Part shown: piece by piece, positions 17,369 to 25,739 of the stretch
Numbering within the stretch: position 1 is the first letter of the stretch
Layout: each line of letters starts with the position of its first letter
Source: Pelorhabdus rhamnosifermentans
GTDB lineage: Bacteria > Bacillota > Negativicutes > UMGS1260
DNA length: 64,000 nt
NCBI RefSeq assembly: GCF_018835585.1
Contig: NZ_JAHGVE010000019.1
Span: forward strand, 1 to 64,000
Direction of reading: 5' to 3'
Made by a program: the position numbers and the translations under genes
The notes under the pieces: model-generated
What the model saw: the letters and a program-made list of their open reading frames with translations, nothing else
Told to the model about the DNA's origin: nothing
Databases searched by the model: none

Positions 17369-17390
17369 CCCCTTCCTTTCCAGGAAGGGG
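17369..17390 (+). promoter_or_regulatory. Ribosome-site-sequestering hairpin in the toxin leader
   Basis: Perfect stem CCCCTTCCT / AGGAAGGGG with a 4-base loop; the 3' arm is the Shine-Dalgarno region of the toxin gene. Confidence 0.7.
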
Positions 17391-17398
17391 GTGGTAGG

Positions 17399-17476
17399 AT
17401 GACTGTTTATGAAGCATTGACATTTGCTGTCGCATTTGCCACGCTCATGGTATTGGTCATGACCAAAAAGAAATAG
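17399..17476 (+). CDS. Type I toxin, small holin-like membrane peptide
   Basis: 25 residues (MTVYEALTFAVAFATLMVLV then MTKKK): one hydrophobic helix and a basic tail, the pattern of the 'putative holin-like toxin' peptides (TxpA/Fst-type). The ribosome site (17382-17391) lies in the right arm of a stable 9-bp hairpin (17369-17390, loop TTCC), so translation should be blocked until the leader is opened. The stop codon sits inside the left arm of a 13-bp terminator shared with a convergent antisense RNA. Expected action: membrane depolarisation when not silenced. Confidence 0.75.
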   Translation: MTVYEALTFAVAFATLMVLVMTKKK

Positions 17477-17507
17477 CCGCCCCTGCTCAAGTGTGCGGCT
17501 ATTTCTT
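17468..17507. terminator. Bidirectional terminator shared by toxin and antitoxin RNAs
   Basis: Perfect 13-bp stem AAGAAATAGCCGC / GCGGCTATTTCTT with a 14-base loop and T/A-rich flanks on both sides. Confidence 0.75.
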
Positions 17508-17584
17508 AATAACGTAGCATTTGGGCTAACCGTTTTCCGGTTAGACAGCCTGTGGGGCTGGCGTGTTAGCGCACGTCAGTCTTT
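17468..17584 (-). ncRNA. Putative antisense antitoxin RNA
   Basis: On the minus strand a consensus-like promoter (TTGCAT at 17614-17619, TATAAT at 17591-17596, 17-base spacer) would start an RNA near 17584 running towards the toxin and ending at the shared terminator, about 115 nt. The plus strand has CGGTTAG at 17362-17368 (toxin leader) and again at 17538-17544, so the antisense RNA can pair both with the toxin terminator region and with the leader, as in the par/Fst system. Confidence 0.6.
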
Positions 17585-17590
17585 TCTTAT

Positions 17591-17619
17591 ATTATACTCA
17601 TGGGATGGAAAATATGCAA
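17591..17619 (-). promoter_or_regulatory. Antitoxin RNA promoter
   Basis: Minus-strand -35 TTGCAT and -10 TATAAT with an ideal 17-base spacer. The rest of the gap (17620-17829) is AT-rich and shows no gene. Confidence 0.6.
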
Positions 17620-17829
17620 CTAGTCATGGAAAAATCATTTTTTCATAGTCAGTTGCTTGCTTTTATATTATATCCGGCAACTTGTATAAATATAAGATAT
17701 TTTGTAATCTGCTGCAGTCCTCTTTAGTATACAAATGGATACTATACCACAAAAATGTGCGTACTAGTAAATGATGAAATTATATTTTATTATTATACTA
17801 TACATTACATTTCGTAGAGGGAGAGGAAG

Positions 17830-18396
17830 ATGTTTATGATTATTGAAAGCAGTGTGGCTGAAAAGGAAACGGTATTAGATGTCGCTAAAAAAATGTGTGT
17901 GGCTGCAAGAACGGCACCAAAGACAAGAGGAATTGACCGTATCGTAACAGCAATTTTGACAGAGCAGGATCTAGAAAAATTGGCTAATGGCATGGATAAG
18001 TTAGGACAGGAACGGGATGAGCAATTTTGCAAGCGCAACATGCGTGACGCCAACAGCGTGCGAAATTCGAATGCGGTCGTTTTAATTGGTACAAAAACCA
18101 AACCGCGTGGACTTTCTTTCTGTAGTTTTTGCGGTTTTGAGAATTGCGGTGAAACGCAAAAAAAAGGCGGGCACTGTGCATTTGATGATATTGATTTGGG
18201 AATTGCCGTTGGCAGCGCAGTTTCCATAGCAGCTGATCATCGGATTGATAACCGCGTCATGTTCTCCATCGGAAAAACAGCCATGGAAATGCAATTGTTG
18301 GGCGATGATGTAAATAAAATTTTAGGAATTCCTCTGTCGGTATCAGGAAAAAGTATCTATTTTGATTTAGGGGCTTTCCACCCAAGCACAACGTGA
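17830..18396 (+). CDS. DUF2148 ferredoxin-domain protein
   Basis: 188 residues; GAGGGAGAGGAAG precedes the ATG. It contains a CSFCGFENCG...GGHC cluster-type motif (about residues 97-118) followed by FDDIDLGIAVGSAVSIAADHRIDNRVMFSIG, the diagnostic block of DUF2148 (COG4739, 'ferredoxin domain'). These are found in anaerobes and archaea; the biochemical role is unknown. The N-terminal RTAPKTRGID resembles the FMN-contact region of nitroreductases. Monocistronic. Confidence 0.88.
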   Translation: MFMIIESSVAEKETVLDVAKKMCVAARTAPKTRGIDRIVTAILTEQDLEKLANGMDKLGQERDEQFCKRNMRDANSVRNSNAVVLIGTKTKPRGLSFCSFCGFENCGETQKKGGHCAFDDIDLGIAVGSAVSIAADHRIDNRVMFSIGKTAMEMQLLGDDVNKILGIPLSVSGKSIYFDLGAFHPSTT

Positions 18397-18479
18397 ATTT
18401 AAAGTTCCCATCATTAAAAATAAAGAAAAAGGCCATTACAAAAATGAATGACATGATAGCTAAACAAGTATAAAAGTTA

Positions 18480-18506
18480 GAGCCAGCGCAATTGCACTGG
18501 CTCGTC
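18480..18506. terminator. Hairpin between convergent genes
   Basis: 7-bp stem GAGCCAG / CTGGCTC with a 10-base loop between the DUF2148 and CGGC genes; the T tail is weak. Confidence 0.45.
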
Positions 18507-18553
18507 TTAGCATTATTCCAAAAAACTGGGTAAATGCAAACTTAAGCATTATA

Positions 18554-18964
18554 TTAGAATTTACTATAAATACCTTCTTCTCTTTTCCTTGTTGCGCCAG
18601 CACTTATGTAAGACCCTTCCACTACACTTTTATAGCCTTTCTTTGCTACTATATTCCTGATATAATCTGCATGTGGGCATCTAGTAGAATGATGGTTTTC
18701 GGTTACCATACAAGATGATAAATGAACGACTACTTCGTCTTTGGTAATGTTACTTTTCTTTGCAAGCTTTTTAGAGAAATGTTCTAATTTAGCGGCAACC
18801 CCTTTTCCGCAACATCCACCACAAGTAAATGAAATATATCTTACAGTATTATCATAATCCTTAAAAACGCCATCTTTATTATAGAATGCATTTGTACAAG
18901 CAAATCCACTGCACCTTTTATGTGCAATATCACATTGAATAATTACAACATATTTTGTACTCAT
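18554..18964 (-). CDS. CGGC-domain putative metal-binding protein
   Basis: 136 residues with the family's namesake FTCGGCCGKG (about residues 48-57) plus other conserved Cys/His (HKRCSGFAC, LSSCMVTENHHSTRCPH). The CGGC family (COG5561) is predicted to bind metal, probably an iron-sulfur cluster; no reaction is known. The ATG is preceded by GGAGGAAAAAAT on the minus strand. Monocistronic. Confidence 0.88.
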   Translation of the reverse strand: MSTKYVVIIQCDIAHKRCSGFACTNAFYNKDGVFKDYDNTVRYISFTCGGCCGKGVAAKLEHFSKKLAKKSNITKDEVVVHLSSCMVTENHHSTRCPHADYIRNIVAKKGYKSVVEGSYISAGATRKREEGIYSKF

Positions 18965-18995
18965 ATTTTTTCCTCCAATACGTAGTTTTTAAAAA

Positions 18996-19065
18996 TTTAT
19001 TTAAGCATAGCACAAAAGCGGTTCTGAAATAAGAACCGCTTTTAATAATTTCCATAGGGCCAATT
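18996..19065. repeat. ~70-bp repeat, copy 1, with palindromic terminator
   Basis: Perfect 12-bp stem AAAAGCGGTTCT / AGAACCGCTTTT (19014-19043) inside a longer stretch (TTTAAGcATAGCAcAAAAGCG ... GGCCAATTaTG pattern) that recurs at 19978-20048. It terminates leftward transcription of the nat gene or acts on both sides. Confidence 0.75.
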
Positions 19066-19180
19066 ATGCAATAGTGAATGCCCTTTTTCATCGAATCAAT
19101 AAATTACTTTTTCAGTACTCATATTTTCTTTCTTAATATCGGTAGCTTTAAAATATATTTTGGTGTGTTGTAATTATGTT

Positions 19181-19957
19181 TTATATGTTTTCTATTCCGA
19201 AAACAGTACGAAGAACTTCATGGATTTCTTCCTCATTTTGCAGTCGCTTCTTTTGATCAATCTTGGCGTTCTTATAGACTTTAAGCTCATTGTCCACGAG
19301 GCCGATTTGGCTGTTTGCTGTAAAAATGGATATTTTGCGAAACTTATTATGCTCAGAATCGGGGTGTTTTTCGCAAAAAAAGGATGGCATCACATAATCC
19401 AAGTCAAGTTGCGGCTCTTCCGTAAAACCATAAATCTTTTTCCAGTCTTTACCCGATTCACGCATGCATAGAATCCAACCATAAAAATCGTCTCTAACTA
19501 GCTTATACTCGCTTATACCGTCGGACTGTACTTTCTTTTCAATAAAATAAAGTGGTGCACGATAAGATTCGCTACGAACACCAACGTCACAAATGAAAAC
19601 CCCATCATTTGTTGCCACTTTCAATATACGATGACGACGCATCTGAACGCTATTGTAACCAATAATAAACCGTCCGAGATAATTGGTCACACGAAATCCA
19701 AGACTTTTAAGTAAATTGCTGTACAGCCCGTTTAATTCAAAACAATAGCCGCCTCGTTTACCCAAAATCATCTTATTAAATAATGCTTCTGAGTCCAAGG
19801 AAACAGGGATACCCTTCAGGACATCTAAATTTTCATAAGGGATATGGGTCAGGTGGGCAATTTGCAAATCTCGTAATGTCTGTTCGTTGAACGCTACCCA
19901 ACTGCCGTACTGGATTCTTTCTAAATACTGTTCGATTTGTTTCTTTGTATAAATCAT
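19181..19957 (-). CDS. nat: Arylamine N-acetyltransferase
   Basis: 258 residues from ATG 19957, chosen because CAGAGGTG lies upstream; a 13-residue in-frame extension has no site. The catalytic triad is visible: C72 in KRGGYCFELNG, H109 in RRHRILKV, D124 in FICDVGVRS. It transfers acetyl (or other acyl) groups from CoA to arylamines and hydrazines. It is flanked on both sides by a ~70-bp repeat containing a terminator hairpin, so it forms a self-contained cassette. Confidence 0.92.
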   Translation of the reverse strand: MIYTKKQIEQYLERIQYGSWVAFNEQTLRDLQIAHLTHIPYENLDVLKGIPVSLDSEALFNKMILGKRGGYCFELNGLYSNLLKSLGFRVTNYLGRFIIGYNSVQMRRHRILKVATNDGVFICDVGVRSESYRAPLYFIEKKVQSDGISEYKLVRDDFYGWILCMRESGKDWKKIYGFTEEPQLDLDYVMPSFFCEKHPDSEHNKFRKISIFTANSQIGLVDNELKVYKNAKIDQKKRLQNEEEIHEVLRTVFGIENI

Positions 19958-19977
19958 TCTTACACCTCTGGTACGTG

Positions 19978-20048
19978 GTTTATTTAAGAATAGCATAAAA
20001 GCGGTTCTGAAATAAGAACCGCTTTTGATAGTTTATATGAGGCCAATT
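19978..20048. repeat. ~70-bp repeat, copy 2, with palindromic terminator
   Basis: Same 12-bp stem (19997-20008 / 20015-20026) and flanks as the copy at 18996. It lies between nat and the MocR-type gene, both on the minus strand. Confidence 0.75.
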
Positions 20049-20069
20049 GTTAAATTTTAAATTCTATTT

Positions 20070-21482
20070 TCAATCATTATTCCAAGCGTGATGCAATTCC
20101 TCTAAAACTAATTTTAAATCATGAGTTGGAATGATAGAAAATCCAAGTAAAATTTGCGAGTGTGGACAATCTATTGGATTCATATAGTGTTCTTTAGTAG
20201 AATAAACTCGGATACCAATATTTTCAGCACGCTTTATCAGATCATCCTGAGAAAGTGAGTTTTTTAACGTTAAAAGAATATGCTTACCGGCTCCTTCGCC
20301 GGATATGAAGGCAGTATTACCAAAAACTTCACGTAAGGCAGTTAGCAAAGCGTTTTGTCTTTTACGATAGAAGATACGCAGACGGTTTATGTGCTTTTCA
20401 TAGTTGCCGCTTGCAATGAAATCTGCAAGCGCAATCTGATGCAAAGCGGAAACTTGTGAATTATAGCGATGATAGTAGCGACGGTATGTATCCATTAAGG
20501 AGTCCGGTAATACGATATATGCTACACGCATGGAAGGTGAAAGTGACTTTGAAAAGGTTCCGGTATAAATAGTTCTGCCATGAATATCTAATGATTGCAA
20601 AGAAGGAATTGGATTTGTGTCATAACGTAGTTCACTGTCATAATCATCTTCAATTAAATAGCTATTGGTATTAAATGCCCAATGAATTAGCTTGCGGCGT
20701 TTAGCTATGGGGAGAATTACGCCGGTTGGAAATTGATGCGACGGAGTTAAATATAAAAGGTGATCTGTATTTAAAATTTTTATTGGTTCAATAGAAACAC
20801 CATCTTTTTCTACTGGAATCGGTGTTAATTGATAGTTATGATTCTGAAATACAATACGAACTCCGTCATATCCGGGATCTTCCATTGCGAAGCGCTTACT
20901 TGAATGTTCAAACATATTTGCTATGACTTCCATTGAATGTTGATGTCCACAAGTGATAATTACTTGTGATGCATTACAACGAACACCTCTTGAACGTTGT
21001 AAATAGGACGAGATATTTTGCCGTAAGGAAGCTTCGCCTTGTCGACTCGGATAGTGGATACAAGAATATGATTCCATTAGATTTAGAGCATAGTTGATAC
21101 TTTTTCTCCATTGCTTATAAGGAAAAATAGAATTATCAGTGGCTCCATGTGCAAAATCATATCGTATGGAAACGGACTGTGACTGTGCTTTTTCCAAGGA
21201 ATGGGCGCTGAAATCTACTTGATCAGAAACCGCAAATTCAATGGGGATCTTATTAACAGTAAATCCACTTCCAACCTTAGAGGTTACATATCCTTCTGCG
21301 ATAAGTTGTTGATAGGCCCTATCAACAGTATTACGTCCAATCGATAATTCCGTAGCTAGCTTTCTCGTTGCAGGAAGTTTGTCTGCGAATTTAAGTGAGC
21401 CAGATAATATTTTTTGCCTCAAAATAGTATAAATTTGTTCATAAATGGGAGCTTTTGTATCTTTATCGATATATATGAGCAC
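20070..21482 (-). CDS. MocR/GabR-type PLP-dependent transcriptional regulator
   Basis: 470 residues. GntR-type winged helix at about 8-75 (PIYEQIYTILRQKILSGSLKFADKLPATRKLATELSIGRNTV), linker, then an aminotransferase class I fold (about 115-465) with the PLP lysine in YTGTFSKSLSPSMRVAY (about residue 305). Such regulators sense amino acids or PLP; the target gene is usually adjacent and divergent, but here the divergent side holds only a gene fragment. GTG start with AAGGAG upstream. Confidence 0.92.
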   Translation of the reverse strand: MLIYIDKDTKAPIYEQIYTILRQKILSGSLKFADKLPATRKLATELSIGRNTVDRAYQQLIAEGYVTSKVGSGFTVNKIPIEFAVSDQVDFSAHSLEKAQSQSVSIRYDFAHGATDNSIFPYKQWRKSINYALNLMESYSCIHYPSRQGEASLRQNISSYLQRSRGVRCNASQVIITCGHQHSMEVIANMFEHSSKRFAMEDPGYDGVRIVFQNHNYQLTPIPVEKDGVSIEPIKILNTDHLLYLTPSHQFPTGVILPIAKRRKLIHWAFNTNSYLIEDDYDSELRYDTNPIPSLQSLDIHGRTIYTGTFSKSLSPSMRVAYIVLPDSLMDTYRRYYHRYNSQVSALHQIALADFIASGNYEKHINRLRIFYRKRQNALLTALREVFGNTAFISGEGAGKHILLTLKNSLSQDDLIKRAENIGIRVYSTKEHYMNPIDCPHSQILLGFSIIPTHDLKLVLEELHHAWNND

Positions 21483-21635
21483 AAATGAATCTCCTTTTCT
21501 TTAAAATTGGCTCCTATAAAATATTATTATTCAAAATTATGGAGAAGCCGATTTTATTGTATCTTTATTTTATATAAGAAATCAATATAAATCTGACGGC
21601 TGTTGTCAACGCAAACAATTCACGCTAAATGAGGC

Positions 21636-21872
21636 ATGGCATACTTCTTTACTTGGTTCTTGCTGGAAAATAAATGTGGAACGTGCCACCAGTGTGTAAG
21701 CGTCTGTCCTGTTCAGGCCATTAAAGGCAGGAATTCTGTTGAATACGAACTCCGCTCTGCAAGACTGGATGTAACGAAATGCATGAACTATTTTGCGGAA
21801 CTTGACAGTCTTGGCAAGCTTCAAGTATGTGCTATGTGTGTTTATGCTTGCCCACGTGGAAAAATAAGTTAG
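21636..21872 (+). pseudogene. C-terminal fragment of a double-cluster 4Fe-4S protein
   Basis: 78 codons. The translated piece has two cluster motifs, CGTCHQCVSVCPVQAIKG and, after RLDVTKCMNYFAEL, CAMCVYACPRGK: the end of a '4Fe-4S double cluster binding domain' as in QueG-like or corrinoid-activating proteins. There is no ribosome site and the N-terminal domain is missing, so this is probably a remnant. It reads toward the convergent LUD gene. Confidence 0.65.
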
Positions 21873-22017
21873 TAATTCAATTTTAAGGTATCGGTAACTA
21901 ACAGGTGCCACACTGAACACAAGCGGTTGTTTCAACCTTCGCCACATAGTCAGCGTGAGCGAGGAGGTCAGGAAGGTGATATTCTTTTCAGGAACTAGAG
22001 AGCAACCTCGAGTGCCG

Positions 22018-22659
22018 TTAAAAGCCGAGATTTTTTCCTACTAATACTACGTGAATATCGGTAAGTGGTGGACGCCTGCTAAGTATGGTCGTGATACGGC
22101 AGCTTCTCTGGGGACTGTTACAATCCACACACTCGCCGAGCTGCACACACGGATTAGGTGACTCAAATCTCTTGTTGTTCATCGGAGCGGCATACATCTT
22201 AATCCGCTTGTCGGCCTCTTCGAGGTCCCTAACTATTTTATTGGTCCCTGCAATGATTATGACCCTTTTCGGCCCGAACATCATTGCGGCCACTCGATTC
22301 CCGTTTCCGTCACGGTTCACAATTTCTCCTGTCAGTGTGATCGCATTTGCGCTTGTTAAAAATACGTCGCATGTAAGTTGCTTATAACGTCTCTCAGTCT
22401 TTTCCTCAAGCGATAGTCTTGGCTGATTATGATTAAATATCTCATGCCCACGCTCAGAGACCAACTCCCACAGACCCAATTCTATCGCCGTCTTGGAACC
22501 GCCCATTCCAATGGTCGCCCCATCCGGGATAAGCTGCAAAACATAGTCAACCGCTTCTTGCCGATTACCAAAGTAGTGAGCGCTAAAATTGTGCTTATTT
22601 AAAGCCTCAACCGCTCTCTGTCCGATAACATCATTGTGCCACATTGCTAAATCATTCAT
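22018..22659 (-). CDS. LUD-domain (LutC/DUF162-like) protein
   Basis: 213 residues: NKHNFSAHYFGNRQEAVDYVLQL, IGMGGSKTAIELGLWE and FLTSANAITLTGEIVNRDGNGNRVAA are the LUD-domain blocks. The C-terminus carries CVQLGECVDCNSPQRSC (about residues 175-191), a Cys-rich end common in the stand-alone anaerobe subgroup. LutC homologs take part in lactate oxidation; members of this subgroup are uncharacterised. The start has GGGGGAGA upstream. Remnants of two ferredoxin-type proteins lie on either side. Confidence 0.88.
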   Translation of the reverse strand: MNDLAMWHNDVIGQRAVEALNKHNFSAHYFGNRQEAVDYVLQLIPDGATIGMGGSKTAIELGLWELVSERGHEIFNHNQPRLSLEEKTERRYKQLTCDVFLTSANAITLTGEIVNRDGNGNRVAAMMFGPKRVIIIAGTNKIVRDLEEADKRIKMYAAPMNNKRFESPNPCVQLGECVDCNSPQRSCRITTILSRRPPLTDIHVVLVGKNLGF

Positions 22660-22683
22660 TATCTTAGTCTCCCCCTTAAATTT

Positions 22684-22811
22684 TTATTCGCGCCGCAATT
22701 TCATTTCTATGGGCCCGCTCGGGCAGGTCGTAACACATAATCCGTAGCCATAACATTTATTCTGATAAAACACCACCGTATCTCCGTTGTTTTCCTGGGC
22801 ACCATTTCCGA
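22684..22811 (-). pseudogene. C-terminal fragment of a ferredoxin-type protein
   Basis: A minus-strand frame ending at 22684 reads QNKCYGYGLCVTTCPSGPIE then a basic end: a single 4Fe-4S motif (CxxxxxCxxxCP) with a damaged first CxxC spacing (C-Y-G-Y-G-L-C). It has no start, and a terminator lies just upstream at 22823-22865. Remnant of a larger 4Fe-4S protein. Confidence 0.55.
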
Positions 22812-22822
22812 TGTTTCTTAGA

Positions 22823-22865
22823 GAAAACCGATAAGACCTTTCAGATGGAGGTCTTATCGGTTTTC
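22823..22865. terminator. Bidirectional terminator
   Basis: Near-perfect stem AAAACCGATAAGACCT / AGGTCTTATCGGTTTT downstream of the RidA-like gene. Confidence 0.8.
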
Positions 22866-22883
22866 TGTTTTTCTTACTGTTAA

Positions 22884-23255
22884 TTAGATGTAGGCAATAG
22901 CTTCAATTTCGACAAGCGCATTGTGGTGCAAGGAAGTTGTGGGAACTACTGTTCTCGCCGGTTTGTAATCTCCAAAAAAATTGGAGTATACTTCGTTTAT
23001 AATTGTCCAATAGATGATATCAGGGGTGAATACGGTGGTCTTAATTATTTTTAGTTTGTCACTACCGTGCTTTTCTAGAATGCTAACGATATTATTTAAT
23101 ACTTGTCGCGTCTGTACTTCGACGGCCTTGTTGGAAGGCAATTTACCATATGATGGGTCAACAGCGATTTGTCCAGATACGTATACAAGGCCGTTATGTA
23201 CTATGGCTGGGGAATAATGGCCTATGGGCCTTGATGAAACTTACTCATTAGACAT
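22884..23255 (-). pseudogene. RidA-family gene with a stop codon at codon 5
   Basis: Reading from ATG 23255 (or ATG 23261) gives MSNE, then TAA at 23241-23243, then an unbroken RidA sequence: HYSPAIVHNGLVYVSGQIAV, then PSNKAVEVQTRQVLNNIVSI and KPARTVVPTTSLHHNALVEI. RidA proteins hydrolyse reactive enamine/imine intermediates; the Arg of PARTVVP is the conserved carboxylate-binding residue. No alternative in-frame start restores the first strand, although TTG at codon 40 opens an 85-codon product. A nonsense mutation or sequence error is likely. Confidence 0.75.
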
Positions 23256-23325
23256 CTTCATATCACATTCCTAAACTGCTATATTATTTTAGTTACATGA
23301 CGTTTTTGTAATGAAAGTCAGAAAG

Positions 23326-24225
23326 TTATAATTCAATTTGTGTTTTAAAGGCAATGACTGCTTTTCCACCAATTATAACTTGTACTGGCTCATCATTTTC
23401 TATTTTTACATTTACATAAACAATTCCATTGCGGCCAATTGCTTCTCCTTGGGCCCCTTTGAAAGAAAATAGAGCTCCGTCATGCTTGACTAATCCATAA
23501 TTAACTAGATATGCCCCTAAAGGACCATTGGCATTTCCTGTTACGGGGTCTTCAGGAATTCCAATGGCTGGAGCAAACATTCTGCCATAAGTTAATACAT
23601 CGCTGTTAGGTGCTGCAAAAGTAAAAACATAGTAACCATTACAGCCGATTTTTTTGCTTAATTCAATTAACATACTCATGTTAGGAGATATACTATTGAG
23701 CGTGGTGCGGGATTTAATTCCAATCATTACCTTTGAATGCCCTGTCGAAACAATTTGAATAGGACAACGTTCATCTAAGTCCTCTTCTGTTAGACCGAGA
23801 CCTGATAATAGATTGTGGCAATCTTTATTAGACAGTGGATTGGAAAATTCGATTGTTCCTTGGGTCATCCAAATAGTATAATCTTCATTTTTTATGATAT
23901 CTATAGGTAAAATACCAATACCTATTTTTTGCATGACTTGGCTAGATTTGAGTTGATTTTCGATAGCTCGTACGTAATGGGCGGCAATTGTGGCATGACC
24001 ACAGGAAGGTACCTCTGTGGTTGGAGTAAAATATCTAAGTTTTACATCGTGGCTTGAATCATCGGGTGGCAAAATAAAGACGGTCTCAGAATTGTTTAGC
24101 TCACGCGCTATGCATTGCATATCATACTCGGATAACCCTTCTGCATTTGTGACTACTCCCGCAGGATTTCCTTTGAATTTATCGGATGTAAATGAATCTA
24201 CTTGATAAACTCTATATGTGTTCAT
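23326..24225 (-). CDS. PhzF-family isomerase/epimerase-like protein
   Basis: 299 residues, full length. Two-domain PhzF/diaminopimelate-epimerase fold: VDSFTSDKFKGNPAGVV (about residues 9-25), catalytic-type Glu47 in NNSETVF, and CGHATIAAH (about 93-101). PhzF isomerises a phenazine precursor, but most homologs in non-phenazine bacteria are uncharacterised. The ATG follows TAGGAGGCCGAGGTA. Divergent from the LysR gene at 24400, which probably controls it. Confidence 0.92.
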   Translation of the reverse strand: MNTYRVYQVDSFTSDKFKGNPAGVVTNAEGLSEYDMQCIARELNNSETVFILPPDDSSHDVKLRYFTPTTEVPSCGHATIAAHYVRAIENQLKSSQVMQKIGIGILPIDIIKNEDYTIWMTQGTIEFSNPLSNKDCHNLLSGLGLTEEDLDERCPIQIVSTGHSKVMIGIKSRTTLNSISPNMSMLIELSKKIGCNGYYVFTFAAPNSDVLTYGRMFAPAIGIPEDPVTGNANGPLGAYLVNYGLVKHDGALFSFKGAQGEAIGRNGIVYVNVKIENDEPVQVIIGGKAVIAFKTQIEL

Positions 24226-24399
24226 TACCTCGGCCTCCTAAACTATTTTTAGAATTATTATTATCATAGTAGTCCTAAATAGGATATAAGTAAAATTCAA
24301 TATTCTAAATGAAAGTATTGAAAATAGTAATAGGAGGGGATAGAGAGCTTTGAATCGAATAACTGAAGCAAGAGTTCAGAGTAAGTTTTGAGGTGTATC

Positions 24400-25281
24400 A
24401 TGGATATACGACATTTAATTACATTTCAGACGATTGCGCGATTGGCGAGTTTTACTAAAGCGAGTGAAGAACTAAGTTACTCTCAATCAACATTAACGAT
24501 ACATATTCAAGCAATTGAAAGAGAATTAAACGGTAAAGTATTTGAGAGAATTGGAAAAAATATCATAATAACTGAATTAGGTAAAGAGTTGCTATCTATA
24601 GCCGATGTCATATTAACAGCGCATAAAAAAATTGAAATGCTGAAAAAGGCAGAGTTTCTAAATGAAAGCGCAATAAAAATAGGTGCTCAGGAATCAGTGG
24701 CAGTCTACCGATTGCAATCAATAATAAATCGCTTTCAGCAAGACAACCCTCAAGTTAAAATAATTCAAGTTTTAGGACAAAAAGCTGAGCTTACCAGCAA
24801 GCTATTATCCTCGGAAATTGATGTAATGTGTGTTATGCAGCCGCAGCAAGAAAACGATAATTTGATAGCAATAGAATTGGCCAAAGAAAAGATGGGGATA
24901 GTAGGAACTTATTCTCAATTACAAATGTTAGATGATTTGGAGAACCAAAGTACTGTATTTATATATCCCAAAAGTGATTGTAGTTATCGTAAAACATTCG
25001 ATAACTATTTAGGAAAATATTTGGGTAATAGACGGAATATAATTGAAGCCTTAAGCATAGAAGCCATAAAACAGAGCATAGTAATAAACTCAGGGATAAG
25101 TGTCTTGCCTTATAGTACAGTTGAAATCGAAGTTGCGTCGGGGAAAATGAGTTTTTTTGAACTTGATTTATCTAGAGATGATGAGGTTAGCACACAACTT
25201 GTTTATCATAAAAATAAGTGGTTTTTTCCACTGCTACGCGAGTTCACCGATTATTTAGTGCATGAGATGAGTATGAGTTAG
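24400..25281 (+). CDS. LysR-family transcriptional regulator
   Basis: 293 residues from ATG 24400 (TGAGGTG upstream). N-terminal winged helix residues 1-60 (MDIRHLITFQTIARLASFTKASEELSYSQSTL), then the periplasmic-binding-like effector domain (about 90-293). Divergent orientation to phzF-like 23326 with a 174-base intergenic region is the standard LysR arrangement. Effector unknown. Confidence 0.93.
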   Translation: MDIRHLITFQTIARLASFTKASEELSYSQSTLTIHIQAIERELNGKVFERIGKNIIITELGKELLSIADVILTAHKKIEMLKKAEFLNESAIKIGAQESVAVYRLQSIINRFQQDNPQVKIIQVLGQKAELTSKLLSSEIDVMCVMQPQQENDNLIAIELAKEKMGIVGTYSQLQMLDDLENQSTVFIYPKSDCSYRKTFDNYLGKYLGNRRNIIEALSIEAIKQSIVINSGISVLPYSTVEIEVASGKMSFFELDLSRDDEVSTQLVYHKNKWFFPLLREFTDYLVHEMSMS

Positions 25282-25424
25282 GAAGACAGTTGGGGGGGCC
25301 TATGGTAGCCCCCACTAGATATAAAATGAACGGACTTCAGGTTGGTAACAGCGATGCTCCCTCAACCATGACGCCAAGTTTACCATAACCCATTACTTTG
25401 CGGATGGTGACAGCTTCGCTGGTA

Positions 25425-25705
25425 CTACTCCAAAATTGAATAAAAAATGAACCTGAATGAACGAGATATTACCATTCGTTCTTCAGGTTCATTTTTATTT
25501 AAGTCGTCATCCGTTCGGCCCACTAAATAATCAAGAAAAACATCAAAATAGTCAGCTAGAGCGATCAAGCCAGCAATATTAGGTTCTCTGTCACCAGATT
25601 CGTAAAACCGCCAAGCGCGGGTAGATATGCCAAGTAAGTTGGCTAATTCTTGTTGGGATGTTTTAGTGGTTGTCTTAGTTCTTTTAATCGGTGAGGAAAA
25701 TTCAT
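25425..25705 (-). pseudogene. Frameshifted XRE-family regulator
   Basis: The correct start appears to be ATG 25705 with GGAG eight bases upstream; it reads MNFPHRLKELRQ, the usual XRE opening, but in a frame that ends after about 20 codons. The HTH itself (TSQQELANLLGISTRAWRFYESGDREPNIAGLIALADYF) continues in the -1 frame, which only has an ATG at 25721 without a ribosome site. A one-base indel near 25665-25690 explains both. The 3' end also runs through a strong terminator hairpin (25441-25500), suggesting that the native stop was lost. Confidence 0.65.
25441..25500. terminator. Terminator hairpin overlapping the XRE 3' end
   Basis: Stem AAAAAATGAACCTGAATGAACG / CGTTCTTCAGGTTCATTTTT with few mismatches, A/T tails on both sides. 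Confidence 0.7.
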
Positions 25706-25739
25706 TGAAAACACTCCGCATCAGAATTAGCGATGTACA

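Noticed and set aside
18480-20048. Insertion sequence suspected from the paired 70-bp repeats around nat
   Set aside because: No transposase, and the repeats are direct with internal terminators, not terminal inverted repeats.
25337-25435. Minus-strand frame TSEAVTIRKVMGYGKLGVMV... ending at 25337
   Set aside because: Looks coding-like and may be the tail of a lost gene, but it has no start and I cannot assign a family, so it is not listed as a feature.
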